This document shows, in pieces, positions 51,865 through 61,003 of a DNA stretch of 64,000 nucleotides. A model generated the notes under the pieces. That model saw nothing but the letters and a program-made list of their open reading frames with translations, was not told the origin of the DNA and ran no database searches. The stretch's first letter is position 1; each line of letters starts with the position of its first letter. The position numbers and the translations under genes were made by a program. This DNA comes from Candidatus Gastranaerophilales bacterium (GTDB lineage Bacteria; Cyanobacteriota; Vampirovibrionia; Gastranaerophilales; Gastranaerophilaceae), in NCBI GenBank assembly GCA_944325625.1, contig CALVAP010000004.1:62001-126000 (forward strand). Reading direction: 5' to 3'.

Positions 51865-54327
51865 TTATTCTCTAAAGGAAATATCTTCGAAGGATTTTTT
51901 CAAACCTGCCTTTATATTTTGCATTTCTTTTTCAACTACTTCATCAGTAAGTGTAGCATTTAAATCTTGGAACCTAATTCTATATGCGACACTCTTAAAT
52001 CCATTTTGAACATGTTCTCCCTGATAAAGATCGAAAATTTCTGCACCATTAAACAAAGTATTCGAAGCAAACTTTTTAATTGCCTTAAGTACAGCCTCAT
52101 TAGTAACATCATTTTTAACAACAAACGCAAAATCCCTTTGAACTTCAGGGAATTGTGGTAATTTTTTGTATTTGACAACTGAATCCGAAACATTTGACAG
52201 TATTATATCCAAATTCAATTCAAACACATATACATCCTGATTGAATTTTTCCTTATCACTTATAAGAGGATGAACAAGCCCAAAACAGCCTATATTTGGC
52301 ATCCCTTTTCCCATAAGAATAATTTGTGCCGACTTTCCAGGATGAAGATAAGCCACATCTGTACAAGGTTCAAACTTAACGCGATTCTGAAGCCCCAACA
52401 TTTCAAACATTCTTTCCAGCACACCTTTTAAGGTATAAAAATCCGTTTTAGGCTTTGAGATCCATAAATTAGGATCTATTGAACCGCTGATTACTCCGGA
52501 GAGCATTCTTGTCTCTTTTACTCCACTGTCTTTTTCTGTTGCTTCACTTTCTTTAAAATATGTCCTTCCTATTTCATAAAGCCAGATATTCTTTTGTCCG
52601 TTGAAAAGGTTATTTTTTACGGACTGGAGCATATTTGGAATCAATGTTTGTCGAAGAGTTGTATGTTCCTCAGATTGTGCATTCAAGACCCCAACCGATT
52701 TTTCGTCATCAAATTTCAGCATAAATTCATCCATTAACGGCTTCCCAACCAAAGATGAAGTTACACTCTCATAAAAACCAAACCCTATAAACAAGTCATT
52801 AATTTTTTTTATCAACCTTTGCTCAAAAGTTATCACCGGTGCATGCGTTTTTGACGGCAAGGTCGGTGATATTTTATCATAACCATTTATTCTCGCTACT
52901 TCTTCTATCAAGTCAACTTCTTTTGTAACATCATTAATTCTAAATCCAGGAACTCTGAACTTTGCTGCCAAGTCGTTTTTGCCCAACAGCTCAAAACCAA
53001 GATTTTCAAGTATTTCTATACATTTTGAAGCCGGAATTTCACATCCAAGCATTCTTTTTATCTGGTTAAACCTCAAAGTTATATCAACTTCCGGAAGCTT
53101 ATTAACCCCTGTTTCTGTAATACCTACGACCTTAGCATCTGCAAAATCAACCAATAATTGCATTGCCCTATATAAAGCAGGCTTAACCGCTTCCATATCT
53201 ACACCTCGTTCAAACCTTGCACAAGCTTCTGAACGATATCCAACACTTCTTGATGAGCGTCTGTTACTTGCCGGAGTAAAATATGCTGATTCTAACACTA
53301 TATTCTTCGTATTTTCATCAATTTCACTATTAGCACTTCCAAATACACCTGCTATACAAACACTTTTTTCTTGCGTTGCTATTACAACAGTATCTGTTGT
53401 CATTGTTCTTTCTACATCATCAAGAGTAACAATCTTTTCACCATTTTGCGCTCTTCTTACACACAAATATCCGTCTAGTTTATCTCTGTCAAATGCATGC
53501 AACGGCTGACCATATTCAAGCAAAACATAATTTGTTATATCAACAACATTGTTTATTGCTCTTATTCCGCATGCCTGAAGCCTTGCCTGCATCCACGACG
53601 GTGATGGTTTTATAACTATATTTTCCAATATACCTGCGCTGTAATACTTACAAATATCAAAATCTTTTATCTCTACTTTAAAACCGCCGTCTGAAATTTG
53701 TTGAGTATTTTGAACAAACGAAAATCTGAGTTTTTTATTAAATAAAGCTGCAAGTTCCCTTGCAACACCGACTATAGACATTTGATCCCCTCTATTTGCA
53801 GTCGGGGCAATATCAAGAACAACATCCTCTCTAATATTGAGAACATCCTCAAGTTTTTTGCCAATTTTTACATCCGGCAAAAATCTGTTCAAAATAAGAA
53901 TACCATCTTCTTGTTGATAATTACATTCACTTAAGCCCAACTCATCTGCCGAACAAAGCATTCCTTGGGACTCTACACCCCTTATAACAGCAGGAGTAAG
54001 TTCAAACTGCTCTCCAGTTTTACGATTTAATACCTTTGACCCCACTGAAGCATATGGAATAATTTGCCCCTCTTCAATATTCTGTGCACCGCAGACAACA
54101 GTTCGCGTCCCTTCACCTGTATTAACTGTAACCAAATGAAGTTTATCTGCATTAGGGTGGTTATCTATTTTCTCAATTTTAGCTGTAATTATATTCGTAA
54201 AGACAGGACCAGTCTTTTCTATATCCTCTACTTCCAGCCCGCTCATCGTAAGCTCATGTGCGATTTGCTCCACACTTATATCCGTTAAGTCTACAAAATC
54301 TTTTAACCACTCTAATGATACTTTCAT
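51865..54327 (-). CDS. pheT: phenylalanyl-tRNA synthetase beta subunit
   Basis: 820 residues from the ATG at 54327 (MKVSLEWLKDFVDL), with AAGGAT eight bases upstream. The order is the classic one: EMAP/tRNA-binding domain (about 40-150, KIEKIDNHPNADKLHLVTVNTG), B3/B4 editing domain (NYVLLEYGQPLHAFDRDKL), B5 domain, core (INDLFIGFGFYESVTSSLV), and C-terminal FDX-ACB domain that binds the tRNA anticodon. pheS is not adjacent, unlike most bacteria but as in cyanobacteria. Confidence 0.97.
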   Translation of the reverse strand: MKVSLEWLKDFVDLTDISVEQIAHELTMSGLEVEDIEKTGPVFTNIITAKIEKIDNHPNADKLHLVTVNTGEGTRTVVCGAQNIEEGQIIPYASVGSKVLNRKTGEQFELTPAVIRGVESQGMLCSADELGLSECNYQQEDGILILNRFLPDVKIGKKLEDVLNIREDVVLDIAPTANRGDQMSIVGVARELAALFNKKLRFSFVQNTQQISDGGFKVEIKDFDICKYYSAGILENIVIKPSPSWMQARLQACGIRAINNVVDITNYVLLEYGQPLHAFDRDKLDGYLCVRRAQNGEKIVTLDDVERTMTTDTVVIATQEKSVCIAGVFGSANSEIDENTKNIVLESAYFTPASNRRSSRSVGYRSEACARFERGVDMEAVKPALYRAMQLLVDFADAKVVGITETGVNKLPEVDITLRFNQIKRMLGCEIPASKCIEILENLGFELLGKNDLAAKFRVPGFRINDVTKEVDLIEEVARINGYDKISPTLPSKTHAPVITFEQRLIKKINDLFIGFGFYESVTSSLVGKPLMDEFMLKFDDEKSVGVLNAQSEEHTTLRQTLIPNMLQSVKNNLFNGQKNIWLYEIGRTYFKESEATEKDSGVKETRMLSGVISGSIDPNLWISKPKTDFYTLKGVLERMFEMLGLQNRVKFEPCTDVAYLHPGKSAQIILMGKGMPNIGCFGLVHPLISDKEKFNQDVYVFELNLDIILSNVSDSVVKYKKLPQFPEVQRDFAFVVKNDVTNEAVLKAIKKFASNTLFNGAEIFDLYQGEHVQNGFKSVAYRIRFQDLNATLTDEVVEKEMQNIKAGLKKSFEDISFRE

Positions 54328-54426
54328 ATTTATATCCTTATATGTTTTTCCACATAAAGATTTTATTACAAACAATATTGAGTATCAAATTTGAGCTTAT
54401 TTCTTTTATTTCCACACTTAAAAGCT

Positions 54427-54455
54427 AAAGATGCCTAAATAAGGCATCTTTGCTT
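54427..54455 (-). terminator. hairpin terminator after the RHH gene
   Basis: AAAGATGCC (54427-54435)/GGCATCTTT (54443-54451) with a seven-base loop. T-rich sequence follows in both directions, so it may be bidirectional. It lies 57 bases after the stop at 54508. Confidence 0.6.
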
Positions 54456-54507
54456 TTCCCCAATATCTTTTTGCATTGTCCCGCTTTTTATACTTGTTTA
54501 CAATGCT

Positions 54508-54696
54508 TTAGTCTAATAGCGCCTCCAGTATTTGTGCATTTTTCGTCGCATACGTATTTTCTCGAACCTTATTCCTATGAATATAAGTCCTCAATGCCTC
54601 TCTTATCAATTCACTTCTCGAACGATTCTCATTGTCAGCTACTTCGTCAATGTTCTTCAAAAATGATTCAGGCATTGAAATCAAAACTCTTGCCAT
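54508..54696 (-). CDS. ribbon-helix-helix (CopG/Arc-type) DNA-binding protein
   Basis: 62 residues: MARVLISMPESFLKNIDEVADNENRSRSELIREALRTYI is a complete RHH fold, beta strand then two helices, with a short C-terminal tail. Acts as a dimer at operator DNA. RHH proteins are often antitoxins, but no toxin gene follows before the terminator, so it is probably a solo regulator, maybe of itself. GGAGG nine bases before the ATG. Confidence 0.88.
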   Translation of the reverse strand: MARVLISMPESFLKNIDEVADNENRSRSELIREALRTYIHRNKVRENTYATKNAQILEALLD

Positions 54697-54954
54697 TGCA
54701 ATTCCTCCAATTATTTCTAATTTTTAATGTGGTTTTATCTCTTACATTTATATTAAAAATTTTTTCTCTGTTTAATTGCCTTTTTTCTCTATTATTTATA
54801 TACAAAAACTATATTTCGTTGTTATTATTGCCTTTTCAGCGTTACAAAACTTTAGATTTCTTTAATTCTAAATTATTAGTCCTTGTGTCTATTGCAATCT
54901 TTTTAAAAATCTGTAAAATTGTATAAAAAGACTAATGTAAAAAAGGAGAAAAAT

Positions 54955-55566
54955 ATGACAGATAATTTTAACGAAGAAAACAAAGAACCAGAGAAAAAAT
55001 CACACTGGACAAAGGGAAACGACAAAACTCTAAAATTCATAGCGGTTTGCTTGTGTGCGTTTTTAGGTGGTTTTGTGGCTGTACTTGCATTGGGTGGAAT
55101 TATGACAATCCCTCATAAAAATGCGCCTATGCCCCCGCATCCGTTTGATGCACCTGCACCTCCTATGCATCATAGACACCACCATCACCCGGCTCCTCCG
55201 GCAAAACACGCTCAAGCTCCGGTGTTCTTGGAAGAAGATGACTTTTTCGTCATTCCTCAACCAAAACAACCTGTTCCTCCCCACAAAAAAGTGAAAGGTA
55301 TTGTTAATATCGATGAAACACCCCAACATTACAAGGTTTTTATTGATTTAAAAAACTTCAATAATGATGAAAAAAATGTTTCAGTTACAGTAAAACCTCA
55401 TTTAATAAAGATTTCAGGTAAGGCAGAAGTTAAAAAGGGCAAAGAGCAAAGCTACTTTTCTTATTCACAAGAGCTTACGCTTCAACGCAAAGTTGACGTC
55501 GACGACGTAACTAAAGAAAAAATCGGCAAACATTATGTTATAACTCTTCCGATTGAAAATGATTAA
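54955..55566 (+). CDS. membrane-anchored His/Pro-rich Hsp20-like protein
   Basis: 203 residues from ATG 54955 with AAGGAGA upstream. Cytoplasmic Lys/Glu-rich start (1-25), transmembrane helix (26-50), a Pro/His-rich linker (54-86, including MHHRHHHHPAPP), a short acidic/aromatic stretch, then a domain with the alpha-crystallin/Hsp20 layout (118-200: ETPQHYKVFIDLKNF, VTVKPHLIKISGKAEVKKG, QELTLQRKVDVDDV, KHYVITLPI). The usual Ile-x-Ile tail is absent. It should face outside or the periplasm as a holding chaperone, with the linker perhaps binding metal. The architecture is uncommon. Its end overlaps the convergent MATE gene by four bases. Confidence 0.75.
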   Translation: MTDNFNEENKEPEKKSHWTKGNDKTLKFIAVCLCAFLGGFVAVLALGGIMTIPHKNAPMPPHPFDAPAPPMHHRHHHHPAPPAKHAQAPVFLEEDDFFVIPQPKQPVPPHKKVKGIVNIDETPQHYKVFIDLKNFNNDEKNVSVTVKPHLIKISGKAEVKKGKEQSYFSYSQELTLQRKVDVDDVTKEKIGKHYVITLPIEND

Positions 55567-56879
55567 TTAGCGTATTTAAAACGTAACTGCTTAAATCTTA
55601 CAAAAATAATAATTAATTCAATAATACTTATTGCAAAGAATGAAAATGCAAGCCCAAGCCAAAAACCCTTGAGTTGCATTTTCATTTCGTATGCAAGCCA
55701 AAAGCCTAAAGGCAGCCCAAAAGCCCAATATCCGCATATAATACACGCAGAAACTGTTTTGGTCATTTTTAATCCCTTTAAAACCCCGCTCAAAGAGGTT
55801 TGTAAGCCGTCCAACATTTCAAAACAAGCCGCAATAATCAATACCGGAATTCCGACTGCCAAAACACTTTGCTCCGTGGTAAAGAATGAAAAAATTTGTG
55901 CCGGAAAACAAAGTAATATTAAAGTACAACCTCCCATAAACACTACAGAAGCAAATATTCCCGCAAGAGAATACCTTTTGATTTGAGTAAACAATCTGGC
56001 TCCGTTAAAAAATCCAACCTTTATTGCTAACGCATTTGAAAGCGATAACGGAACCATATAACAAATTGAGCCAACCGTACAAACTATTGTATGCACCGAA
56101 GCAAAAAGACCTGACTCCCGACCTACAAGAATTGTTATCAAATTAAATCCCAAAAACTCTAACAACAGCGCAAAACCTATCGGATAACCGATTTTTACCA
56201 ACTGTTTTATTAAAATAGGGTCAAATCTTTTTCTAAAATCAATTAATTTGAGGCAATAAAGAAATAAAACCAGCCCCATCAACGTTCTGACTATCAACGT
56301 TGCAATTGCAAGACCTTTAACACCCAATGATGGAACGCCAAACATTCCAAACACTAAAATATAATTTAGCGCAAAGTTCAATATTAATGCAGCGATTAGC
56401 AAAATATTGGGAAAATTCACTATCTCATGTGCCTGCAAAAATTCCTTCAAACTCTGATATACATACATACCAAATATTGAAAATGATGAAATCAAAATAT
56501 ACTCTCTTATCATAGGCACAAGATGCACTTCAAACCCCATAACACCTACAAAAGGCACAATCGCCAGAGTAATAATCCAAAATATTACCGCAAGCAAAAG
56601 TGAAAAATTAACAACAGAAAACAAGTATTTTTTGGTAGGTTTTCTATCCCCCCTATAGTTTGACAGAACTATTGATATAGCAGACATAAGCCCAATTCCA
56701 ACTATATATATGCAAAAAACTATTGCATTAGCAATACTTATTGCGGCTAAAGTATCCAAGCTATGTCTGGCAGCAACAAAAACATCGACCGCACCAATCA
56801 GTATCTGTCCAAGATTTCCAACAATCATTGGCAGTGCAAGAACTAGAAGATCTCTTAAATACCTGGAATACGCCTGCAT
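55563..56879 (-). CDS. MATE family efflux transporter
   Basis: 438 residues, about twelve transmembrane helices. MATE motifs: ALPMIVGNLGQILIGAVDVFVAARHSLDTLAAISIANA, the repeat in GYPIGFALLLEFLGFNLITILVGRESGLFASVHTI, and FEMLDGLQTSLSGVLKGLKMTK. Sodium- or proton-driven multidrug exporter; the substrate is unknown. AAGGAGG before the ATG. Upstream on the same strand is pilD, 31 bases away, so they may share a transcript. Confidence 0.93.
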   Translation of the reverse strand: MQAYSRYLRDLLVLALPMIVGNLGQILIGAVDVFVAARHSLDTLAAISIANAIVFCIYIVGIGLMSAISIVLSNYRGDRKPTKKYLFSVVNFSLLLAVIFWIITLAIVPFVGVMGFEVHLVPMIREYILISSFSIFGMYVYQSLKEFLQAHEIVNFPNILLIAALILNFALNYILVFGMFGVPSLGVKGLAIATLIVRTLMGLVLFLYCLKLIDFRKRFDPILIKQLVKIGYPIGFALLLEFLGFNLITILVGRESGLFASVHTIVCTVGSICYMVPLSLSNALAIKVGFFNGARLFTQIKRYSLAGIFASVVFMGGCTLILLCFPAQIFSFFTTEQSVLAVGIPVLIIAACFEMLDGLQTSLSGVLKGLKMTKTVSACIICGYWAFGLPLGFWLAYEMKMQLKGFWLGLAFSFFAISIIELIIIFVRFKQLRFKYAN

Positions 56880-56910
56880 AGCTCCTCCTTATAGTCACTA
56901 AGATTATAGC

Positions 56911-57909
56911 TTAAATAAACATCAAAACAAATGCAGCAATAATCAAAGGCGGGCCAAAAGGTACATAAGTAAGTCCCTCTGCACTCTTTGCCGAAACAAT
57001 AAGTTTTTTGCAAGCATAAAATGCAAAAAATAACATTAAGCCAAATGCAAAAATAAAGACAAATAAATTCCCAATCAAATTCAAAACGTCCAACAACTTA
57101 AATAAACCAACAGACAACACAAAACCACCCAGCGAGTACAAAAGCATATACTCCCTGTTTTGTAATAATTTCTTTATAAACATAGGCAATATAATTATTA
57201 TCTGGACAATAACGCCCAAAACTAAAATATAAGGCACACTTCGAACCCCAAAAACAGCACCCAACGCTCCCAATATATAAGAATCACCTTCACCAAATGC
57301 TCGCTTACCTACAAAAAGCTTACCCCAAAACGCCAATACTTCCATAATTAACGCGCCTGCTATTATTCCCAATATAGAATAAATAAAACTTTTATTTATA
57401 CTTAAACTATGCGCAAATAAAGAAAAGTCATAACTTCCGAGATTGCTTTTTCCTATATCAAAGAAATTGTATAAAAGTCCTATTACCCCAAGAGCAATAG
57501 CATGCATATCAAAAATTACCTGCTCCTTAATATCCGTAACCGACATTACTACACAAAGCATCGAGGCCACACTCAATACTATAGAATTAAGCGTCAACCC
57601 AAACTTCAGGAATATTCCAACAAACAACAAACCAACTATAGTTTCAACCAACGGATATTGTATAGAAATAGATTCCTTACAAAAACCGCACTTACCTCTC
57701 AAAAAGATATACGACAAAATTGGAATATTGTGATACCACTTTAATTTATTATGGCAGTGCGGACACTTTGATGGGGGTAAAACTATCGACTCACCGGAGA
57801 ACGCTCTTAATATAACTACATTTGAAAAACTTCCGATACAAGCACCAATTACAAAAATAACGAATATTATATAATAGAACTCAAGTCCCCTAAGTTCAAA
57901 AATGCTCAT
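56911..57909 (-). CDS. pilD: type IV prepilin peptidase
   Basis: Cleaves and methylates pilin-like proteins in the inner membrane (A24 aspartic peptidase). GSFSNV at 26-31 and two CxxC pairs (C49/C52, C74/C77) form the N-terminal zinc domain. The catalytic Asp pair is D126 (VTDIKEQVIFD) and D209 (FGEGDSYILGALGA). Multiple transmembrane helices follow. 332 residues. Its ATG at 57909 overlaps the sigma factor stop (ATGA), giving direct coupling. Confidence 0.95.
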   Translation of the reverse strand: MSIFELRGLEFYYIIFVIFVIGACIGSFSNVVILRAFSGESIVLPPSKCPHCHNKLKWYHNIPILSYIFLRGKCGFCKESISIQYPLVETIVGLLFVGIFLKFGLTLNSIVLSVASMLCVVMSVTDIKEQVIFDMHAIALGVIGLLYNFFDIGKSNLGSYDFSLFAHSLSINKSFIYSILGIIAGALIMEVLAFWGKLFVGKRAFGEGDSYILGALGAVFGVRSVPYILVLGVIVQIIIILPMFIKKLLQNREYMLLYSLGGFVLSVGLFKLLDVLNLIGNLFVFIFAFGLMLFFAFYACKKLIVSAKSAEGLTYVPFGPPLIIAAFVLMFI

Positions 57910-58697
57910 TCTTCTTCTTTTTCCTCAGCTTTTATAATTCTAAACAAATCTCCAAGTGCCTTTTTAATCGTTCTTGACGTCTGCATCTTAGAAATATTGA
58001 GCCTTTCTGCAATTTCTGTCTGACTAATGTCATCAAAAAAATGCATTTTGATGAGTTTTTTCTGTTCGGGTTTAAGCTTTAATATAGCATTTAAAAGCAT
58101 CATGCGAACTTCTTGAATATTTTGAATATCACTATCTTTGGTATCAGCTATTTTATCATACAATGGAACCTGTTCTTCCTCAGTCAACCCATTCATCTGG
58201 TCAAGCGAAACCAACTGTTTTCTACGCTCCACATCGATTACCTCATGGACTTTAACCAAATCCATTTGTAATCTTTCTGCTATCTCAACATCCGTAGGTT
58301 TTTCCCCATTTTCTTCTTCCAATTCTTTGGAAATTTGATAGATGCGATAAGCCAACTCTTGAATTTCTCTGGGAGCTTTTATCATGGCCGATTTATCTCT
58401 CAAATAATGGCGAATTTCCCCTGTAATCATATGAGTAGCATAAGCACGAAAATTTTTACTCTTACTTGCATCAAAAAGATTAACAGCCTTAAGCAAACCG
58501 ACACTTCCGACCTGAAGCAAATCGTCAATAGGGTCGGTACTTCTACGTGCCAACCCGCAAGCTATTTTATTAACCAGCGGCATGCAAGCTACAACTATAA
58601 GATTTTGCAGCTGACTTTTAACCCGCGGGTTACTCGCAGTTCTGTAGCTTTCCAGCCATTTATATACATCAGGGTAGTTTATATCGTCTTCTCTCAT
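57906..58697 (-). CDS. SigF/SigB-type sigma factor
   Basis: 263 residues, group 3. Region 2: DPIDDLLQVGSVGLLKAVNLFDASKSKNFRAYATHMITGEIRHYLRDKSAMIKAPREIQELA. Region 3: EENGEKPTDVEIAERLQM. Region 4: LKPEQKKLIKMHFFDDISQTEIAERLNISKMQTSRTIKKAL. Cyanobacterial SigF of this type controls type IV pili and motility; here the gene overlaps pilD by four bases, so the same link is likely. AGAGGA before the ATG. Confidence 0.92.
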   Translation of the reverse strand: MREDDINYPDVYKWLESYRTASNPRVKSQLQNLIVVACMPLVNKIACGLARRSTDPIDDLLQVGSVGLLKAVNLFDASKSKNFRAYATHMITGEIRHYLRDKSAMIKAPREIQELAYRIYQISKELEEENGEKPTDVEIAERLQMDLVKVHEVIDVERRKQLVSLDQMNGLTEEEQVPLYDKIADTKDSDIQNIQEVRMMLLNAILKLKPEQKKLIKMHFFDDISQTEIAERLNISKMQTSRTIKKALGDLFRIIKAEEKEEE

Positions 58698-58751
58698 AAA
58701 TCCTCTTTAACAATTATATCATGGTTTATTTAAATTATAAGTATTTTGTTG

Positions 58752-58764
58752 TATAATGCTCAAA
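58752..58764 (+). promoter_or_regulatory. -10 box of leaderless HEAT-repeat gene
   Basis: TATAAT (58752-58757), six bases, then the ATG at 58764; no Shine-Dalgarno. The in-frame TTG at 58746 would put the -10 inside the gene, so ATG 58764 is the likely start. Confidence 0.6.
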
Positions 58765-59984
58765 TGAATAATCTGGTAGACAACTTAACACAAAAAGACG
58801 AAGCTAAAGCTATCCATGCAGCTAGGGTCTTGATTGATACTAAAAATCTGGACGCTTTTAAAAAATTATGTGAAAAATCCGAGTTCCTTTTTGATTTTGT
58901 CAAAGATAATGTAAGAAAAAGGCTCAAAACAGCCATAAAACAGGAAAATTTTCATAACATAATCACATTTTTTAACTTCTACTGTGAAGAATATGCTGAT
59001 ACTTTAATTGAGGCATTATCTCACTTTGCTGATGAAGACTTGTCTGATAAAATTTTTGAACTGTTAGAAAACGGAACAATAGATGAAAAAAAATATGCAG
59101 CACTGTATTTTTGCTATATTCCGGACACTATTGCTCAAGAAGCACTTGAAAAACTATCTTTTGACAATGATATTCAACTTGCAGTTAATTGTGCTCGAGC
59201 ACTCGGAGCTATGAATAGCACCGGCGCCTTTGAAAAAGCTTTAAACTTGCTAGATTCCGAAGATGATTTTGAACTTATTAAGGCTGTAAGATTTTTGAGC
59301 GCATTTGGTGATAAATCCGCAATACCTCATTTATTAGAAGTTCTTGAAACTTCTCCTGCTGCCGAAAATATTGCCGGAGAAATTCCGTTTTTAAGTTCTA
59401 TTCAAAACATGTTAAAAACTCATGATAAAAACTCTGTTTTAAATTGTTTCGACCTAATTTTAACCGGCTTGGGAGAAATTTATCCGCTCAATGACTTATT
59501 TTTCTTCGAAGTCTATAATGTATTGCAATATCTCATTGAACAGCAAAAGCATAACGCACCTGACAGCCATATAGCGGCTATCCTTCTTCGTGCATATGAA
59601 AAATTTTCATCCATACATGATTGCGACGAATATCTTTTTGATGAATCAAAAGATGTCAAAAATGAGATTAAGGATATATTTGATTTGCTTAATTCGCAGC
59701 AAAAAGAATTTTGGACTCAACAAAAAGAAATTATTCCAAATGAATTGAAACAAAGCAAATTCCGCTCAATTTCAGCTTTGGACATAATAAGATTAATGGA
59801 AATTACATCCGCAAAAAATGACGTAATTAATTTTATAAACTCAGTAAGAGATGAGCAATCAATACTTGCCGGACTCGGCGCTGCGAAATCTCTGGACATT
59901 TTGAATAAATTGGATAAAGAAGAACTTAAATCAAAAATTGCCAACCCCACTTTGAGTGAGGTTTTGGAAAGCTTCTTTGTCTAG
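58764..59984 (+). CDS. HEAT-repeat-like protein
   Basis: 406 residues, entirely helical, with repeated pairs such as KKYAALYFCYIPDTIAQEALEKLSFDNDIQLAVNCARALGAMNSTGAFEKALNLLDSEDD that follow the HEAT/PBS-lyase pattern. Acts as a scaffold; the partner is unknown. No enzyme motif. The gene is monocistronic, probably leaderless, and ends five bases before the convergent sigma factor gene. The C-terminal third (FWTQQKEIIPNELKQSKFRSI) is less repeat-like. Confidence 0.72.
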   Translation: MNNLVDNLTQKDEAKAIHAARVLIDTKNLDAFKKLCEKSEFLFDFVKDNVRKRLKTAIKQENFHNIITFFNFYCEEYADTLIEALSHFADEDLSDKIFELLENGTIDEKKYAALYFCYIPDTIAQEALEKLSFDNDIQLAVNCARALGAMNSTGAFEKALNLLDSEDDFELIKAVRFLSAFGDKSAIPHLLEVLETSPAAENIAGEIPFLSSIQNMLKTHDKNSVLNCFDLILTGLGEIYPLNDLFFFEVYNVLQYLIEQQKHNAPDSHIAAILLRAYEKFSSIHDCDEYLFDESKDVKNEIKDIFDLLNSQQKEFWTQQKEIIPNELKQSKFRSISALDIIRLMEITSAKNDVINFINSVRDEQSILAGLGAAKSLDILNKLDKEELKSKIANPTLSEVLESFFV

Positions 59985-59989
59985 ATATA

Positions 59990-60985
59990 CTAATCTCCAA
60001 TATAATTTTTTAAATTACGAGAAACTGTAGCGTTACGACAAATTTTTTTCAACTTACTTATAGCTCTATTTTCGATTTGTCTTATTCGTTCACGAGAAAC
60101 ATTGTATCTGGCACCAATTTCTTCAAGCGTTTTTTTAACCCCATCATCGTCAAGCCCATAACGCATTATTAAAACATCTCGTTCCTTAGGACTGAGTTGG
60201 TCTAACATTTTTCTCACATCCATCAACAGGCTATCATTAGTTACCTTTGTATCGGGTGAAAGTGTTGATTCGTCGACTATCAAATCCCCAAGCTTTGCAT
60301 TGTCATCCTTTGCCGTAGTCGGACTTTCTATACTAATTGTATCCTGCGCAGATTTTACAAGAGTAGAAAGCTTATTTACAGAAATACCCAATCTTTGTGC
60401 TATATCTTCTCTTGATGGGGGCGCTCCATTTTCAGTAGTTAAATCAACAGTTGCCTTTTTAATTTTGCTCAACATTTCTATCATATGTACGGGCAGACGA
60501 ATCATTCTTGATTTATCTGCTATTGCCCTTGTAATAGCTTGCTGAACCCACCAGGTTGCATATGTCGAAAATTTATAGCCTTTTGAATAATCAAAACGTT
60601 CTGCTGCCTTCATCAGCCCCATATTGCCTTCTTGAATTAAATCAAGAAAAGAAAGACCTCTGCCTATATATTTTTTTGCGATACTAACAACCAGACGCAA
60701 ATTAGCGTTTATTAACTTATTAATCGCATTAGGATCTGCCGTTTCTTTAATCCTTTGAGCAACCTCAAGCTCTTCATCCGGACTTAAGAGTGGTATTTTA
60801 CCAATTTGTTGCAAATATATTTTCACAGAGTCATCAGTATTAACACTGGAAAGATTTTCCCCTGTTTTTACAGGCGCAATACTTAGGATTTCATCGTCTT
60901 CATCTGGCTCCAGTGAATTAGTTTCTGAAAGATTTTCCTCTATGTCTTGATTTTCGTCTGCCATATTTCTAATTTTTTGCGTCAT
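59990..60985 (-). CDS. rpoD: RpoD-type (SigA) sigma factor
   Basis: 331 residues. Region 1.2 (DDSVKIYLQQIGKIPLLSPDEELEVAQRI), region 2 (NLRLVVSIAKKYIGRGLSFLDLIQEGNMGLMKAAERFDYSKGYKFSTYATWWVQQAITRAI), region 3 (PPSREDIAQRLGIS) and region 4 (LSPKERDVLIMRYGLDDDGVKKTLEEIGARYNVSRERIRQIENRAISKLKK) are complete. The N-terminus is short and acidic, without a full region 1.1. It could be the principal sigma factor or a group 2 copy. GGAG lies seven bases before the ATG. rlmB is 18 bases upstream, so both form one operon. Confidence 0.95.
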   Translation of the reverse strand: MTQKIRNMADENQDIEENLSETNSLEPDEDDEILSIAPVKTGENLSSVNTDDSVKIYLQQIGKIPLLSPDEELEVAQRIKETADPNAINKLINANLRLVVSIAKKYIGRGLSFLDLIQEGNMGLMKAAERFDYSKGYKFSTYATWWVQQAITRAIADKSRMIRLPVHMIEMLSKIKKATVDLTTENGAPPSREDIAQRLGISVNKLSTLVKSAQDTISIESPTTAKDDNAKLGDLIVDESTLSPDTKVTNDSLLMDVRKMLDQLSPKERDVLIMRYGLDDDGVKKTLEEIGARYNVSRERIRQIENRAISKLKKICRNATVSRNLKNYIGD

Positions 60986-61003
60986 GCCAAATCTCCAATT
61001 TAA

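Noticed and set aside
54508-54696. Toxin-antitoxin module
   Set aside because: The RHH protein could be an antitoxin, but no toxin-size frame follows before the terminator or precedes it.
54450-54926. Plus-strand 158-codon frame across the RHH gene and its leader
   Set aside because: Antisense to a clear RHH protein, with Phe/Leu/Ser-rich composition typical of shadow frames.
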